Shown: positions 1 to 5,740, counted from the stretch's first letter. The stretch: DNA of 5,872 nt from CAUPWF01 sp036656615 (GCA_036656615.1 JAVXHY010000038.1:1-5872); one strand, 5' to 3'. The notes: generated by a model not told the origin, from the sequence alone. A program made the numbers and translations.

Positions 1-40
1 GAAGGTGCGTTTTGCGAATGGCATGGCTGAACTGTTATAG
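1..40 (-). repeat. Copy 1 of a dispersed terminator-type repeat (partial, cut by the window edge)
   Basis: These 40 bases match 2191-2230 at 37 of 40 positions, in the same orientation; the differences are at 21, 22 and 38. Identity stops after 40. The hairpin and T-tract half seen in copy 2 would lie left of base 1 and is not visible. On the minus strand the copy begins about 70 bases after the ywbE stop codon, where a terminator for the leftward genes is expected. Strand is given as the direction in which the complete copy would terminate transcription. Confidence 0.75.
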
Positions 41-107
41 TTCCGGTAAGCCGCTGCAAGACATGTTGTCAGTATTTACTTTCATTTATATTATATCTTG
101 CAGTACT

Positions 108-293
108 TTACTTTGCAATTCTACCTACAATTCCACCTTCAAGCATTACTTTGATTCCCCTTGGATGATTCGGAGAATTTGTCAAAATTCTCATAACAAT
201 GCCTTCTGTTAATTTTCCGGTTCTTTGATCCTGCTTTTGAACTACTTGCACCCTAGAACCTATTTTTATATTATTTCTTATCGTACCGTCCAT
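108..293 (-). CDS. ywbE: YwbE family protein (DUF2196), 61 aa
   Basis: This small basic protein belongs to the conserved YwbE/DUF2196 family, whose function is not established. The match rests on the run RNNIKIGSRVQVVQKQDQRT, then GKLTEGIVMRILTNSP and HPRGIKVMLEGGIVGRI, which follow the Bacillus subtilis YwbE pattern almost throughout, including the DQRTGKLT and LTNSP-HP-GIKV-LE-G-VGR motifs. The alternating short hydrophobic segments and glycines suggest a small beta-barrel of SH3/KOW type (inference). I chose the ATG at 293 over the in-frame GTG at 308: a GGAG lies at 299-302, five bases before the ATG, and family members start at M-G/D-G. The protein is full length for the family. It lies about 100 bases downstream of yjbR on the same strand with no clear promoter of its own, so it may be co-transcribed with it. 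Confidence 0.88.
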   Translation of the reverse strand: MDGTIRNNIKIGSRVQVVQKQDQRTGKLTEGIVMRILTNSPNHPRGIKVMLEGGIVGRIAK

Positions 294-308
294 ACTTGCT
301 CCTATCAC

Positions 309-419
309 TTATTTTTTATTTATACCTTTGCCTTCTCGGCCTCGCAAATGAAAGGCTCTATGATTAGCGAACTCCAAATAGTGTGGCCTATCATTTTCTA
401 TCCCCTTGGTTTCGTCAGT
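309..419 (-). other. Open 36-codon stretch without a start, between yjbR and ywbE
   Basis: On the minus strand a frame stays open from just after a stop at 420-422 to a TAA at 309-311, abutting the ywbE leader. It contains the peptide RPHYLEFANHRAFHLRG followed by a basic tail. It has no ATG and no ribosome binding site and overlaps the end of yjbR in another frame. It could be the worn C-terminal end of a lost gene or chance. I do not recognise the family, and no function is claimed. Confidence 0.15.
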
Positions 420-730
420 TCATAGCTTTCCCCAATCATTTTTTTAATATCATGATCCGGAATTGTTCCATCTAATATAATGGAGCTCCAATGTTCCTTA
501 TTCTGATGATATCCCGGAACAACAGATGCATAGGTATTTCTCCAGAAATCTCTCCATTCCGGATCACATTTTACATTTACCCATAGATTTTCTTCTCTCT
601 CATATATCCACGCAAATGTTTTCTTATTCTTTTTATGCCGCATCAAGGTCCAATTGGGATTAGAAAAGGGATAATCCTCATAGACTTCTGCTTTTTTCAT
701 ACAAAAATTAATTACTTCCTTTCGTTTCAA
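398..730 (-). CDS. MmcQ/YjbR family protein, 110 aa
   Basis: This is a member of the MmcQ/YjbR family, small single-domain proteins with a CyaY-like alpha/beta fold, often annotated as DNA-binding though the role is poorly defined. Supporting motifs are the N-terminal helix plus YEDYPF (residues 17-22), a central strand pair with KKTFAWIYER and LWVNVKCDPEW, then VVPGYHQNKEHWSSIILDG and the closing helix IPDHDIKKMIGESYEL; the GYH-NK-HW and SYEL elements are family hallmarks. The length is normal. The start is a TTG at 730, preceded by a purine-rich AGGGAGAGGG. The next in-frame ATG (700) would remove the first conserved helix, so TTG is preferred. A promoter lies just upstream (762-790). The lipoprotein gene is upstream and ywbE downstream on the same strand. 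Family assignment is firm, function is not. Confidence 0.9.
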   Translation of the reverse strand: MKRKEVINFCMKKAEVYEDYPFSNPNWTLMRHKKNKKTFAWIYEREENLWVNVKCDPEWRDFWRNTYASVVPGYHQNKEHWSSIILDGTIPDHDIKKMIGESYELTKPRG

Positions 731-761
731 ATGGATCCCTCTCCCTTCAGATAATGCATTG

Positions 762-790
762 AGTATAAGCTATAACAAGATAAACATCAA
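762..790 (-). promoter_or_regulatory. Predicted sigma-A promoter of yjbR (and probably ywbE)
   Basis: Read on the minus strand, a -35 TTGATG (785-790) and a -10 TATACT (762-767) are separated by exactly 17 bases. Transcription would start near 755, about 25 bases before the yjbR start codon, leaving room for the purine-rich ribosome binding site. The promoter sits in the gap after the lipoprotein stop codon, where no terminator is evident, so read-through from upstream is also possible. Confidence 0.65.
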
Positions 791-822
791 TAATTTGTTA
801 GGGCTAATACTAGAATCTATGG

Positions 823-2010
823 TCAATTGCTGTCTATATTCGGGTAATATTTGTTCCATTCCTCATCTGTGAGTCGTTCACAGTACCATTTTGCTTTACT
901 TCCCTCTGCAAAAGAAACTAGGTGATTGGAAACATATTGGACACCACCATCTGCTAATGGCCTGACTATCAGTTCACTTGACATTGCTCGTTCTAACTTT
1001 TCTCTGATCCACACTGCCTCTACCGTAAGTTTGATTGTTCCATCTTCTCTATTTTCATAGGCTGTCACTTCAGAATAAGGTTCATATGGAAACTCTGCAT
1101 CATATTGTCCTCTTGGTCTATAACGATACGTTTCACTATCCGAATGATAAACTGCCATACTTTCTAATACGCTGCTATCAATTTGAAAGTATGTTTTTAT
1201 GACTTCTTCAAATTCTGCTTTTGGTATCTCATATTCTGTTCCACCATACTCATGGTCATAAGGCACATATGAACCATACTTCATAGGATACATAATTTCA
1301 TATAAATCATAGAAATCCAACTGGCTAAAATCATGTTCATTCCATTCTGTAATGAGCAGCTTATTTCTCTCATACCCAATCGGAAGAACATATTCCTGAT
1401 TTAATTTCCGGCAAATAGGATCCACTGGTTTTACTCGAATTCCAATTTGACCAGGTGGTCCATCATAACCCGACATATGATATTGTTCAATAAAAAGATA
1501 TCCTTTTTCTGTATAGGCCCATGTATAGGCTTCATATTCTTCAAAACAATCTACTTCTGCCTCTTGCTTCTCCCAACGCAGCGAGGATGTATTTACTTTC
1601 ATGTTTCCATCTTCTGCCTCTAGATCATAACGTAAAAAACCTCCGTCATCCATAAGTAAAAGTATGGTTGCTTCCGCCTTATTCCCTGTTTTCGCCGCTA
1701 TACAGAACTCTTCTATCTGCTTTGCATTCACCATGTCAATTCTATTTTCAGTGTCAATAACCGCATAGCCTTCTTTGCCTATACAATCTGCAATCTCTCT
1801 TTTCACACCAATGGTATTCAGTGTCTTTTCTTGATTTCCTTTTTCATAAATATGATGGTATAGCTTAGATATTCTTTTTGATTCCGCACTTATTTTTTGT
1901 TTCTGTGTACTTTCATTCTGCGATTTTTGCACTTGCTTGACATTTTTTGTACAGCCCGACAGAGCAAACAATGCTGCGAAAAATATAAACAACGCTTTTT
2001 TTATCCTCAT
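823..2010 (-). CDS. Putative secreted lipoprotein of unknown function, 395 aa
   Basis: The N-terminus is a textbook lipoprotein signal: basic MRIKK, a hydrophobic stretch LFIFFAALFA, then the lipobox LSGC with the lipidated Cys at residue 20. A Gln/Ser/Lys-rich linker follows (about 21-45). The mature protein should be anchored on the outer face of the cytoplasmic membrane. The rest, about 350 residues, is acidic and aromatic-rich with many Tyr and Glu, no further membrane segment and no catalytic motif I can name. It resembles clostridial lipoproteins filed under a DUF (possibly DUF6070); this is from memory and uncertain. The closing part, with YRPRGQYDAEFPYEPYSEV, GTIKLTVEAVW and the Trp-rich end, looks the most conserved type of segment. 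The start ATG at 2010 has GAGG eight bases upstream. A consensus promoter lies at 2084-2112, giving a leader of roughly 65-70 bases. No transporter or sensor is adjacent on this strand to suggest a ligand. Confidence 0.85.
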   Translation of the reverse strand: MRIKKALFIFFAALFALSGCTKNVKQVQKSQNESTQKQKISAESKRISKLYHHIYEKGNQEKTLNTIGVKREIADCIGKEGYAVIDTENRIDMVNAKQIEEFCIAAKTGNKAEATILLLMDDGGFLRYDLEAEDGNMKVNTSSLRWEKQEAEVDCFEEYEAYTWAYTEKGYLFIEQYHMSGYDGPPGQIGIRVKPVDPICRKLNQEYVLPIGYERNKLLITEWNEHDFSQLDFYDLYEIMYPMKYGSYVPYDHEYGGTEYEIPKAEFEEVIKTYFQIDSSVLESMAVYHSDSETYRYRPRGQYDAEFPYEPYSEVTAYENREDGTIKLTVEAVWIREKLERAMSSELIVRPLADGGVQYVSNHLVSFAEGSKAKWYCERLTDEEWNKYYPNIDSN

Positions 2011-2083
2011 ATCTATTTCCTCTTTGTCATACTCTCACTCTTATCTATCTTTCATGCCCAAATTAGGGGGGTGCCCTAAAGTT

Positions 2084-2112
2084 ATTATACCCAAAATAAA
2101 CGGAATTTGCAA
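2084..2112 (-). promoter_or_regulatory. Predicted sigma-A promoter of the lipoprotein gene
   Basis: On the minus strand, a perfect -10 TATAAT (2084-2089) lies 17 bases downstream of a -35-like TTGCAA (2107-2112, 4 of 6 consensus). Transcription would start near 2077, and the leader contains a C6 run before the GAGG ribosome binding site. It is the only strong candidate upstream of the lipoprotein. Confidence 0.7.
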
Positions 2113-2160
2113 AAGTATTTATACATTCTTTTGATTATGAGCAGCTTGCCCGTTTATGAG

Positions 2161-2180
2161 AAAAAAGCTGCGTATGCAGC
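2161..2180 (-). terminator. Possible rho-independent terminator within repeat copy 2
   Basis: On the minus strand a 5-bp GC-rich stem (GCTGC/GCAGC, 4-base loop) is followed immediately by TTTTTT. The stem is short but GC-rich and is preceded by a second hairpin. No intact minus-strand gene lies to its right inside the window, so it would end a transcript antisense to the kinase leader, or it is simply carried as part of the repeat. Confidence 0.5.
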
Positions 2181-2231
2181 GTAAAGCACCGAAGGTGCGT
2201 TTTGCGAATGATATGGCTGAACTGTTACAGT
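2161..2231 (-). repeat. Copy 2 of the dispersed repeat, complete, with two hairpins
   Basis: The part from 2191 to 2230 repeats bases 1-40 of the window (37/40). Next to it are two compact hairpins: GCACC-GAA-GGTGC (2187-2199) and GCTGC-GTAT-GCAGC (2167-2180). Read on the minus strand the element ends in six T. The right end holds ACTGT-T-ACAGT (2221-2231). In copy 1 the single change in this motif (C to T at base 38) would keep pairing as a G-U wobble, a hint, no more, that the RNA structure matters. It looks like a REP-like intergenic element; its genome copy number cannot be judged here. Confidence 0.65.
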
Positions 2232-2247
2232 GTATAGCAAACACTGT
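2227..2247. repeat. Small inverted repeat upstream of the forward promoter
   Basis: ACAGTGT (2227-2233) and ACACTGT (2241-2247) form a perfect 7-bp inverted repeat with a 7-base spacer. It starts in the end of the repeat element and finishes eight bases before the -35 box at 2255. It could be an operator or the edge structure of the repeat; neither is proven. Confidence 0.35.
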
Positions 2248-2254
2248 GGTTCTA

Positions 2255-2283
2255 TTGACATTGTTTTGTTAAGAGATTACAAT
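2255..2283 (+). promoter_or_regulatory. Predicted sigma-A promoter reading toward the histidine kinase
   Basis: A perfect -35 TTGACA (2255-2260) and a near-perfect -10 TACAAT (2278-2283) are separated by 17 bases. A start near 2290 gives a leader of about 170 bases before the kinase ATG, crossing the GGDEF relic and two inverted repeats. I see no better promoter nearer the gene; the TATTCT at 2436-2441 would start transcription on top of the ribosome binding site. Caution: the -10 box overlaps probable relic coding sequence, so the match could be accidental. Confidence 0.6.
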
Positions 2284-2399
2284 ATAACTATCTTGATCCG
2301 ATGCTTTAACTGGCATTTATAATGAGACAAAATTCTGTGAAGCAACTCGTGAAATGATGGATACGAGTGCAGCGTGAGTTTTGTCTTTCTTTATTTTAA
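2271..2399 (+). pseudogene. Decayed fragment of a GGDEF (diguanylate cyclase) domain
   Basis: Three overlapping reading frames together spell the beginning of a GGDEF domain. Bases 2271-2294 give KRLQYNYL, resembling the helix just before the domain. Bases 2297-2368 give S then DALTGIYNETKF and CEATREMMDTS, matching the family's D-x-LTG-hyN...F...T entry motif. After a one-base frame change, 2370-2396 gives QREFCLSLF, the position of the first beta-strand that normally continues into the metal-binding Asp of the active site. The reading ends at a TAA (2397-2399). The catalytic GGDEF loop and everything after it are missing, so no c-di-GMP synthesis is possible from this piece. There is no start codon with a ribosome binding site. 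It lies directly upstream of the histidine kinase in the same direction, so the kinase may once have followed a PAS/GGDEF gene, or a rearrangement joined them. Confidence 0.72.
2325..2396 (+). promoter_or_regulatory. Two-part stem-loop followed by a T-rich tract (possible attenuator)
   Basis: AGACAAAA (2325-2332) pairs perfectly with TTTTGTCT (2379-2386), and inside it ACTCGT (2345-2350) pairs with ACGAGT (2363-2368), with partial pairing between. The 3' arm runs into the T-rich bases 2386-2397. In a transcript from 2290 this could act as an intrinsic terminator or attenuator ahead of the kinase. The same bases encode the GGDEF relic, so the pairing may be accidental. Confidence 0.35.
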
Positions 2400-2426
2400 A
2401 GTGAATAAAAGTTAGCTTATTCACTT
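2399..2426 (+). promoter_or_regulatory. 10-bp inverted repeat ahead of the kinase ribosome binding site
   Basis: AAGTGAATAA (2399-2408) and TTATTCACTT (2417-2426) are perfectly complementary with an 8-base spacer. The hairpin ends about 20 bases before the GGAGG at 2448-2452, which is nine bases from the ATG at 2462. It could be an operator for a DNA-binding regulator or an mRNA leader hairpin. It lacks a following T tract, so it is unlikely to be a terminator. Confidence 0.45.
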
Positions 2427-2461
2427 GTTGTAAGATATTCTAAATCCGGAGGTAGCATAAA

Positions 2462-5239
2462 ATGAAAAATTTATTGGAATTAAAGGCTGCGTTGATTGAT
2501 CTGGCTCTACCCATTGGGTTGATGATTGTTACCGCAACTCCAGAACTTGAAATTCTTTTTGCAAATGAAATGTTCACAAAAATGCTTGGTTTTGATGATA
2601 TGGATGATTTTTTGAATACACATCATAAATCTGCATGGAAATATATCTACTCCTCGGACTTACAAAGGCTAAAAGAAACCGCACCCATACGGATTCATAA
2701 CTTTGAGCCTTTTGAAATTGCCTACCGTGCAGTCAAAAAGGATGGTAGTATCATATGGATTAATCAGAATTCCAGACATTTGCTGGATGAAAATGATAAT
2801 GAAATTATTATTGCTTATTACACCGATGTTACCTCACAAAAACAAGTGGAGCGTGCCTTGCGTGAGAGCGAGTCACGTTATGCAGCTGCTGTTAATTCTG
2901 CCAATATCAATATTTGGGAATATAATTATGCTAAGGATATCATGACAATTTTCTCCACCTCTCCCAGAGCAAATCCCCAAAATGGTATCATTTTGAATTA
3001 TCTTAGCAGTGTGATTTCTGAAGGACATATTCGTGATGACTGTGCACCACTATTGGTTGATATGATAGAACGACTCAAAAGTGGCGAGAAAGAAGTTACT
3101 GCAGACCTTTGGATTCGTCAAAATCCTGAAGATGAATTTTGGTGTGAGCGTGTAATTTATATAAATGAGTTTGATAATGAGGGCAACCCAGACAGGGCAT
3201 ATTGCGTGGGTAGAGACATCACAAAGGAAAAAGAAGCAGAAAAGCGATATTACGATGAGCGCTCTTACCGAGAGGCTATGCAGAAAGCAACCCTGGCATC
3301 CATTAATATGAATTTGACACAAAATACGATTTTGGATTATAAAAGTAATTTTGCAGAAGTGACTGCCCATATGAACGCTGCAAAAACAGCGCAGGATTAT
3401 TTTGATGTGGTGTACAGCGAGCTTACTTCTAAAGAACTACAAGAGAAATATGTAACCGTTTTCTCCCGTGCTGCTCTGTTAAAGTGTTTTGAAAATGGAG
3501 AAACCACCATATCGAGGGAGTTCACTAGGCGGATTGAGGGACGTAAGTATTGGATAGTGACAACGGCACATATGATGAAACGGCAAGAGGATCAGAATAT
3601 TGTAGCTTTCTTGTATTCTACCGATATTACAAGCGAGCGCACAATGCAAAATATTATGAATACCATTGCAAAAACGGACTATGATTTTCTGGTTGCAGCA
3701 GATATTCCTCAAAATACATCTGTTCGCTATACACAAAAAGACATTGAAGATACTTATGTCCACGAAAGCAAACATTTTATAGAGGAAAGTCAGGACTATA
3801 TTCGCCGATATATATGCCCCGAAGAAGTAGAACGTGTGCTGAAAGAAATAGAACCAGAAACGATTTTGGCACAGTTGGATGCATGGTCTTATTACAGCGT
3901 TTTTTATGCAATGCCAGGCCCGAATGGTGAAATACTTAAAAAACAGTTGCGCTTTAGCTATATCAATCATGACCAGAAAATCATACTGATGACTAGAGTG
4001 GATATTACTTCTGTCGTAAAAGAACAGGAAAAGAAAAATCGCGAATTGATGAAGGCAGTGGAAATGGCAGAGCATGCCAATGCCGCAAAATCCGAATTTC
4101 TTTCCCGAATCAGTCATGAAATCAGAACTCCAATGAATGCCATAATGGGAATGGAACAGCTAACGCTACAGCACCTGAATGATCCAGCATTTATTACCGA
4201 GTGTATTGAAAAATCACAATATGCCTCTCGCTATTTACTTCAACTATTGGGTGATATTTTGGATATGTCAAAAATAGAAACCGGAAAAGTGACACTTAAA
4301 AATGAGGTCATAGTCTGTCAGCCATTTTTAAGTTCCATCAACACCATCATCCAGTCCCAAGCAGCGGAAAAAAATGTCACCTATGAGATGACTCAATTTG
4401 CAGACTGTAAAAACGGCTATTTAGGTGATGGCGTAAGGCTTGCACAAATTTTAATTAATATTCTTTCTAATGCAGTTAAATTCACACCTTCCGGTGGAAC
4501 CGTTCATCTTGATATCACTCAGATTCCTGCTGATGAAAACATAGCAAACATCTGCTTTACGATCACAGACACAGGCATTGGTATTACGGAGACATTTTTG
4601 CCAAATATTTTTAAACCGTTTTCACAAGAGCATCATGCTGCAAGCTCTGGATATGGTGGCAGTGGTTTAGGTCTTGCTATCTCTAAAAATTTAATCCAGC
4701 TTATGAACGGTACGATTTCCGTTGAAAGCACACTTGGAAAAGGAACCACTTTCACAGTGATTATTCCCTTTCAAATCCCCACCGATTCGGATGAGATCGT
4801 TGAAAAAGAACCGATAGAGAAAAGCAATGACGAATATGATTTCAGTGGAAAGAACATTCTGCTGGTAGAAGATCATCCGCTTAATATTATGGTAGCAAAA
4901 AAATTATTAGAATTTAAACATGCAATGGTTGATGTTGCTGAAAATGGGAAAATAGGACTAGATATGTTTGCAAATGCCCCAGAGCACACCTACGATACCG
5001 TTCTTATGGATATCAAAATGCCTATCATGGACGGATTGCAGTCAGCATGTGCAATTAGAAGCCTGGATAGTGAGTGGGCCAAAGCTGTACCAATTATTGC
5101 AATGTCTGCCAACGCATTTGATGAGGATGTGAAAAAATCTAAAAACGCCGGAATGAATGCCCACCTGGCAAAGCCAATTGATGCCCAGATTCTCTATCAT
5201 ACTCTAGATGAGCTGATGGAACGAGATACTAGAAAATAA
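2462..5239 (+). CDS. Hybrid sensor histidine kinase with PAS-like repeats and C-terminal receiver, 925 aa
   Basis: This is an ATP-dependent signalling kinase expected to autophosphorylate on His and pass the phosphate to its own receiver Asp. Residues 1-515 hold about four PAS-like modules, ending near YTDVTSQK (about 120), GRDITKEK (250), YSTDITSE (386) and TRVDITSV (512). PAS1 is the clearest; modules 3-4 are divergent. A helical linker leads to HisKA with SHEIRTPMNAIMG (His552). HATPase_c shows the N box with Asn670, G1 DTGIGI (703-708), the F box FKPFSQE and G2 GGSGLGLAIS (732-741). The receiver (about 798-920) has the acidic pair Glu803/Asp804, phospho-acceptor Asp850 in VLMDIKMP, Ser882 and Lys904, so all catalytic positions are present. 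No membrane segment or signal peptide is visible, so it should be cytoplasmic and sense an internal cue. The start is supported by GGAGG nine bases upstream. No response regulator or Hpt gene is adjacent, so the output is unknown. Confidence 0.95.
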   Translation: MKNLLELKAALIDLALPIGLMIVTATPELEILFANEMFTKMLGFDDMDDFLNTHHKSAWKYIYSSDLQRLKETAPIRIHNFEPFEIAYRAVKKDGSIIWINQNSRHLLDENDNEIIIAYYTDVTSQKQVERALRESESRYAAAVNSANINIWEYNYAKDIMTIFSTSPRANPQNGIILNYLSSVISEGHIRDDCAPLLVDMIERLKSGEKEVTADLWIRQNPEDEFWCERVIYINEFDNEGNPDRAYCVGRDITKEKEAEKRYYDERSYREAMQKATLASINMNLTQNTILDYKSNFAEVTAHMNAAKTAQDYFDVVYSELTSKELQEKYVTVFSRAALLKCFENGETTISREFTRRIEGRKYWIVTTAHMMKRQEDQNIVAFLYSTDITSERTMQNIMNTIAKTDYDFLVAADIPQNTSVRYTQKDIEDTYVHESKHFIEESQDYIRRYICPEEVERVLKEIEPETILAQLDAWSYYSVFYAMPGPNGEILKKQLRFSYINHDQKIILMTRVDITSVVKEQEKKNRELMKAVEMAEHANAAKSEFLSRISHEIRTPMNAIMGMEQLTLQHLNDPAFITECIEKSQYASRYLLQLLGDILDMSKIETGKVTLKNEVIVCQPFLSSINTIIQSQAAEKNVTYEMTQFADCKNGYLGDGVRLAQILINILSNAVKFTPSGGTVHLDITQIPADENIANICFTITDTGIGITETFLPNIFKPFSQEHHAASSGYGGSGLGLAISKNLIQLMNGTISVESTLGKGTTFTVIIPFQIPTDSDEIVEKEPIEKSNDEYDFSGKNILLVEDHPLNIMVAKKLLEFKHAMVDVAENGKIGLDMFANAPEHTYDTVLMDIKMPIMDGLQSACAIRSLDSEWAKAVPIIAMSANAFDEDVKKSKNAGMNAHLAKPIDAQILYHTLDELMERDTRK

Positions 5240-5287
5240 ACGTTCTAGGCCAACAACGAATGCAAGTGATTCAAAGTCATTGATACT

Positions 5288-5344
5288 CTCCGGAGAATTC
5301 GCCAAAGCACGGGGGATGGCAACTCTTTGCCTTTACCTCCTTGA
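5288..5344 (-). pseudogene. Relic of an ABC transporter ATPase signature region
   Basis: On the minus strand, RQRVAIPRALANSPE (5332-5288) matches the segment right after the ABC signature motif (usual form LSGGQ-QRVAIARALAN-P). Just upstream, the bases at 5344-5333 would read S-G-G-K if one inserted and one lost A are allowed, completing a worn LSGGK-RQRVAI motif. The Walker B DEP expected after SPE is absent; the sequence becomes unrelated. Only about 19 codons survive, so it is non-functional. It abuts and partly overlaps the end of the permease relic in the same frame, separated by a TAA, and is probably the debris of an ABC exporter operon. Confidence 0.55.
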
Positions 5345-5703
5345 CGCATTTAGCAACTCCGTGATTTTCAATTTGGAAATATTGCTTATCATCGGTCCCG
5401 CCAACACCAGGATAAGCAAGATACCTACCATTGCTAATATTACTATTGTCTTATAATGATAAAGCACTTGATATTTCGTGCCAAATATGATCCATTTGGT
5501 TAATCCCCCTCCGATCATACCACCCAGCACACATCCGCTAATACATATAGTCGCTATTTCGAAAATCAACTCCATGGCAATCTCCACATCGGTCCCACCA
5601 ACTGCTTTGCAGATTGCCAATTCTTTGATTCTTTTTTCCAGAAAGATTCCAATAACACCTGAATAGCCATCACAATAACGATTATAATAACAAATACGGT
5701 CTT
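5333..5703 (-). pseudogene. C-terminal fragment of an FtsX/MacB-type ABC transporter permease, frameshifted
   Basis: The main frame (5662-5333) reads SGVIGIFLEKRIKELAI, then CKAVGGTD, the cytoplasmic loop typical of FtsX-domain permeases (usual form ...ERTKEIGVLKALGA). Two hydrophobic segments follow: IATICISGCVLGGMIGGGL, and TIVILAMVGILLILVLAG after a short loop. The end is a normal-looking SKLKITELLN tail. Upstream, the preceding membrane helix VFVIIIIVIVMA lies in another frame (5697-5665), so about one base has been lost near 5663-5664. Beyond that a TAG (5704-5706) and the large stem-loop end the homology, so the N-terminal membrane segment and extracellular domain are gone. The TTG at 5620 that opens the longest ORF is not a real start. 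Intact relatives export peptides, antibiotics or lipids with a partner ATPase; this copy cannot. Confidence 0.8.
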
Positions 5704-5740
5704 CTAAGAGGCAGGAATCTCTCGCCTCTTAGAAGACCGT
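5696..5740 (-). terminator. Perfect 17-bp stem-loop, likely terminator of the flavodoxin-like gene
   Basis: Bases 5696-5712 and 5724-5740 are exact reverse complements (17 of 17) around an 11-base loop. On the minus strand it begins 22 bases after the stop codon of the flavodoxin-like gene and is followed by an AT-rich, U-containing stretch (ATTTGTTATTATAAT) rather than a clean T run. Position and stability favour a rho-independent terminator. Its distal arm overlaps the broken end of the permease relic, so it also marks the junction between living and decayed sequence. Confidence 0.6.

Noticed and set aside
54..103. Inverted repeat CTGCAAGA / TCTTGCAG with a 34-base spacer downstream of ywbE
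   Set aside because: Eight base pairs over a long AT-rich spacer and no T tract on either strand; it is readily explained by chance and does not look like a terminator.
2013..2030. Five-residue upstream ORF (MTKRK) ending three bases before the lipoprotein ATG
   Set aside because: It has no ribosome binding site of its own and consists mostly of the lipoprotein's ribosome binding region; likely incidental.
2322..2377. Two tiny overlapping ORFs (MRQNSVKQLVK and MMDTSAA) as a possible leader peptide
   Set aside because: Neither has a ribosome binding site. The second is the frame of the GGDEF relic, which explains the sequence better.
3479..4117. 212-codon minus-strand ORF inside the kinase gene
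   Set aside because: It lies wholly opposite the intact kinase coding sequence, is rich in Phe, Cys and His as expected of an antisense shadow, and has no ribosome binding site or family resemblance.
5240..5332. Terminator for the histidine kinase gene
   Set aside because: The only structure is the 10-base palindrome TCTCCGGAGA (5287-5296), which has no loop of useful size and no T tract, and it is part of the ATPase relic.
5478..5666. 62-codon plus-strand ORF opposite the permease relic
   Set aside because: It is the antisense of the FtsX-type membrane segments, which account for its Ile/Pro-rich composition.
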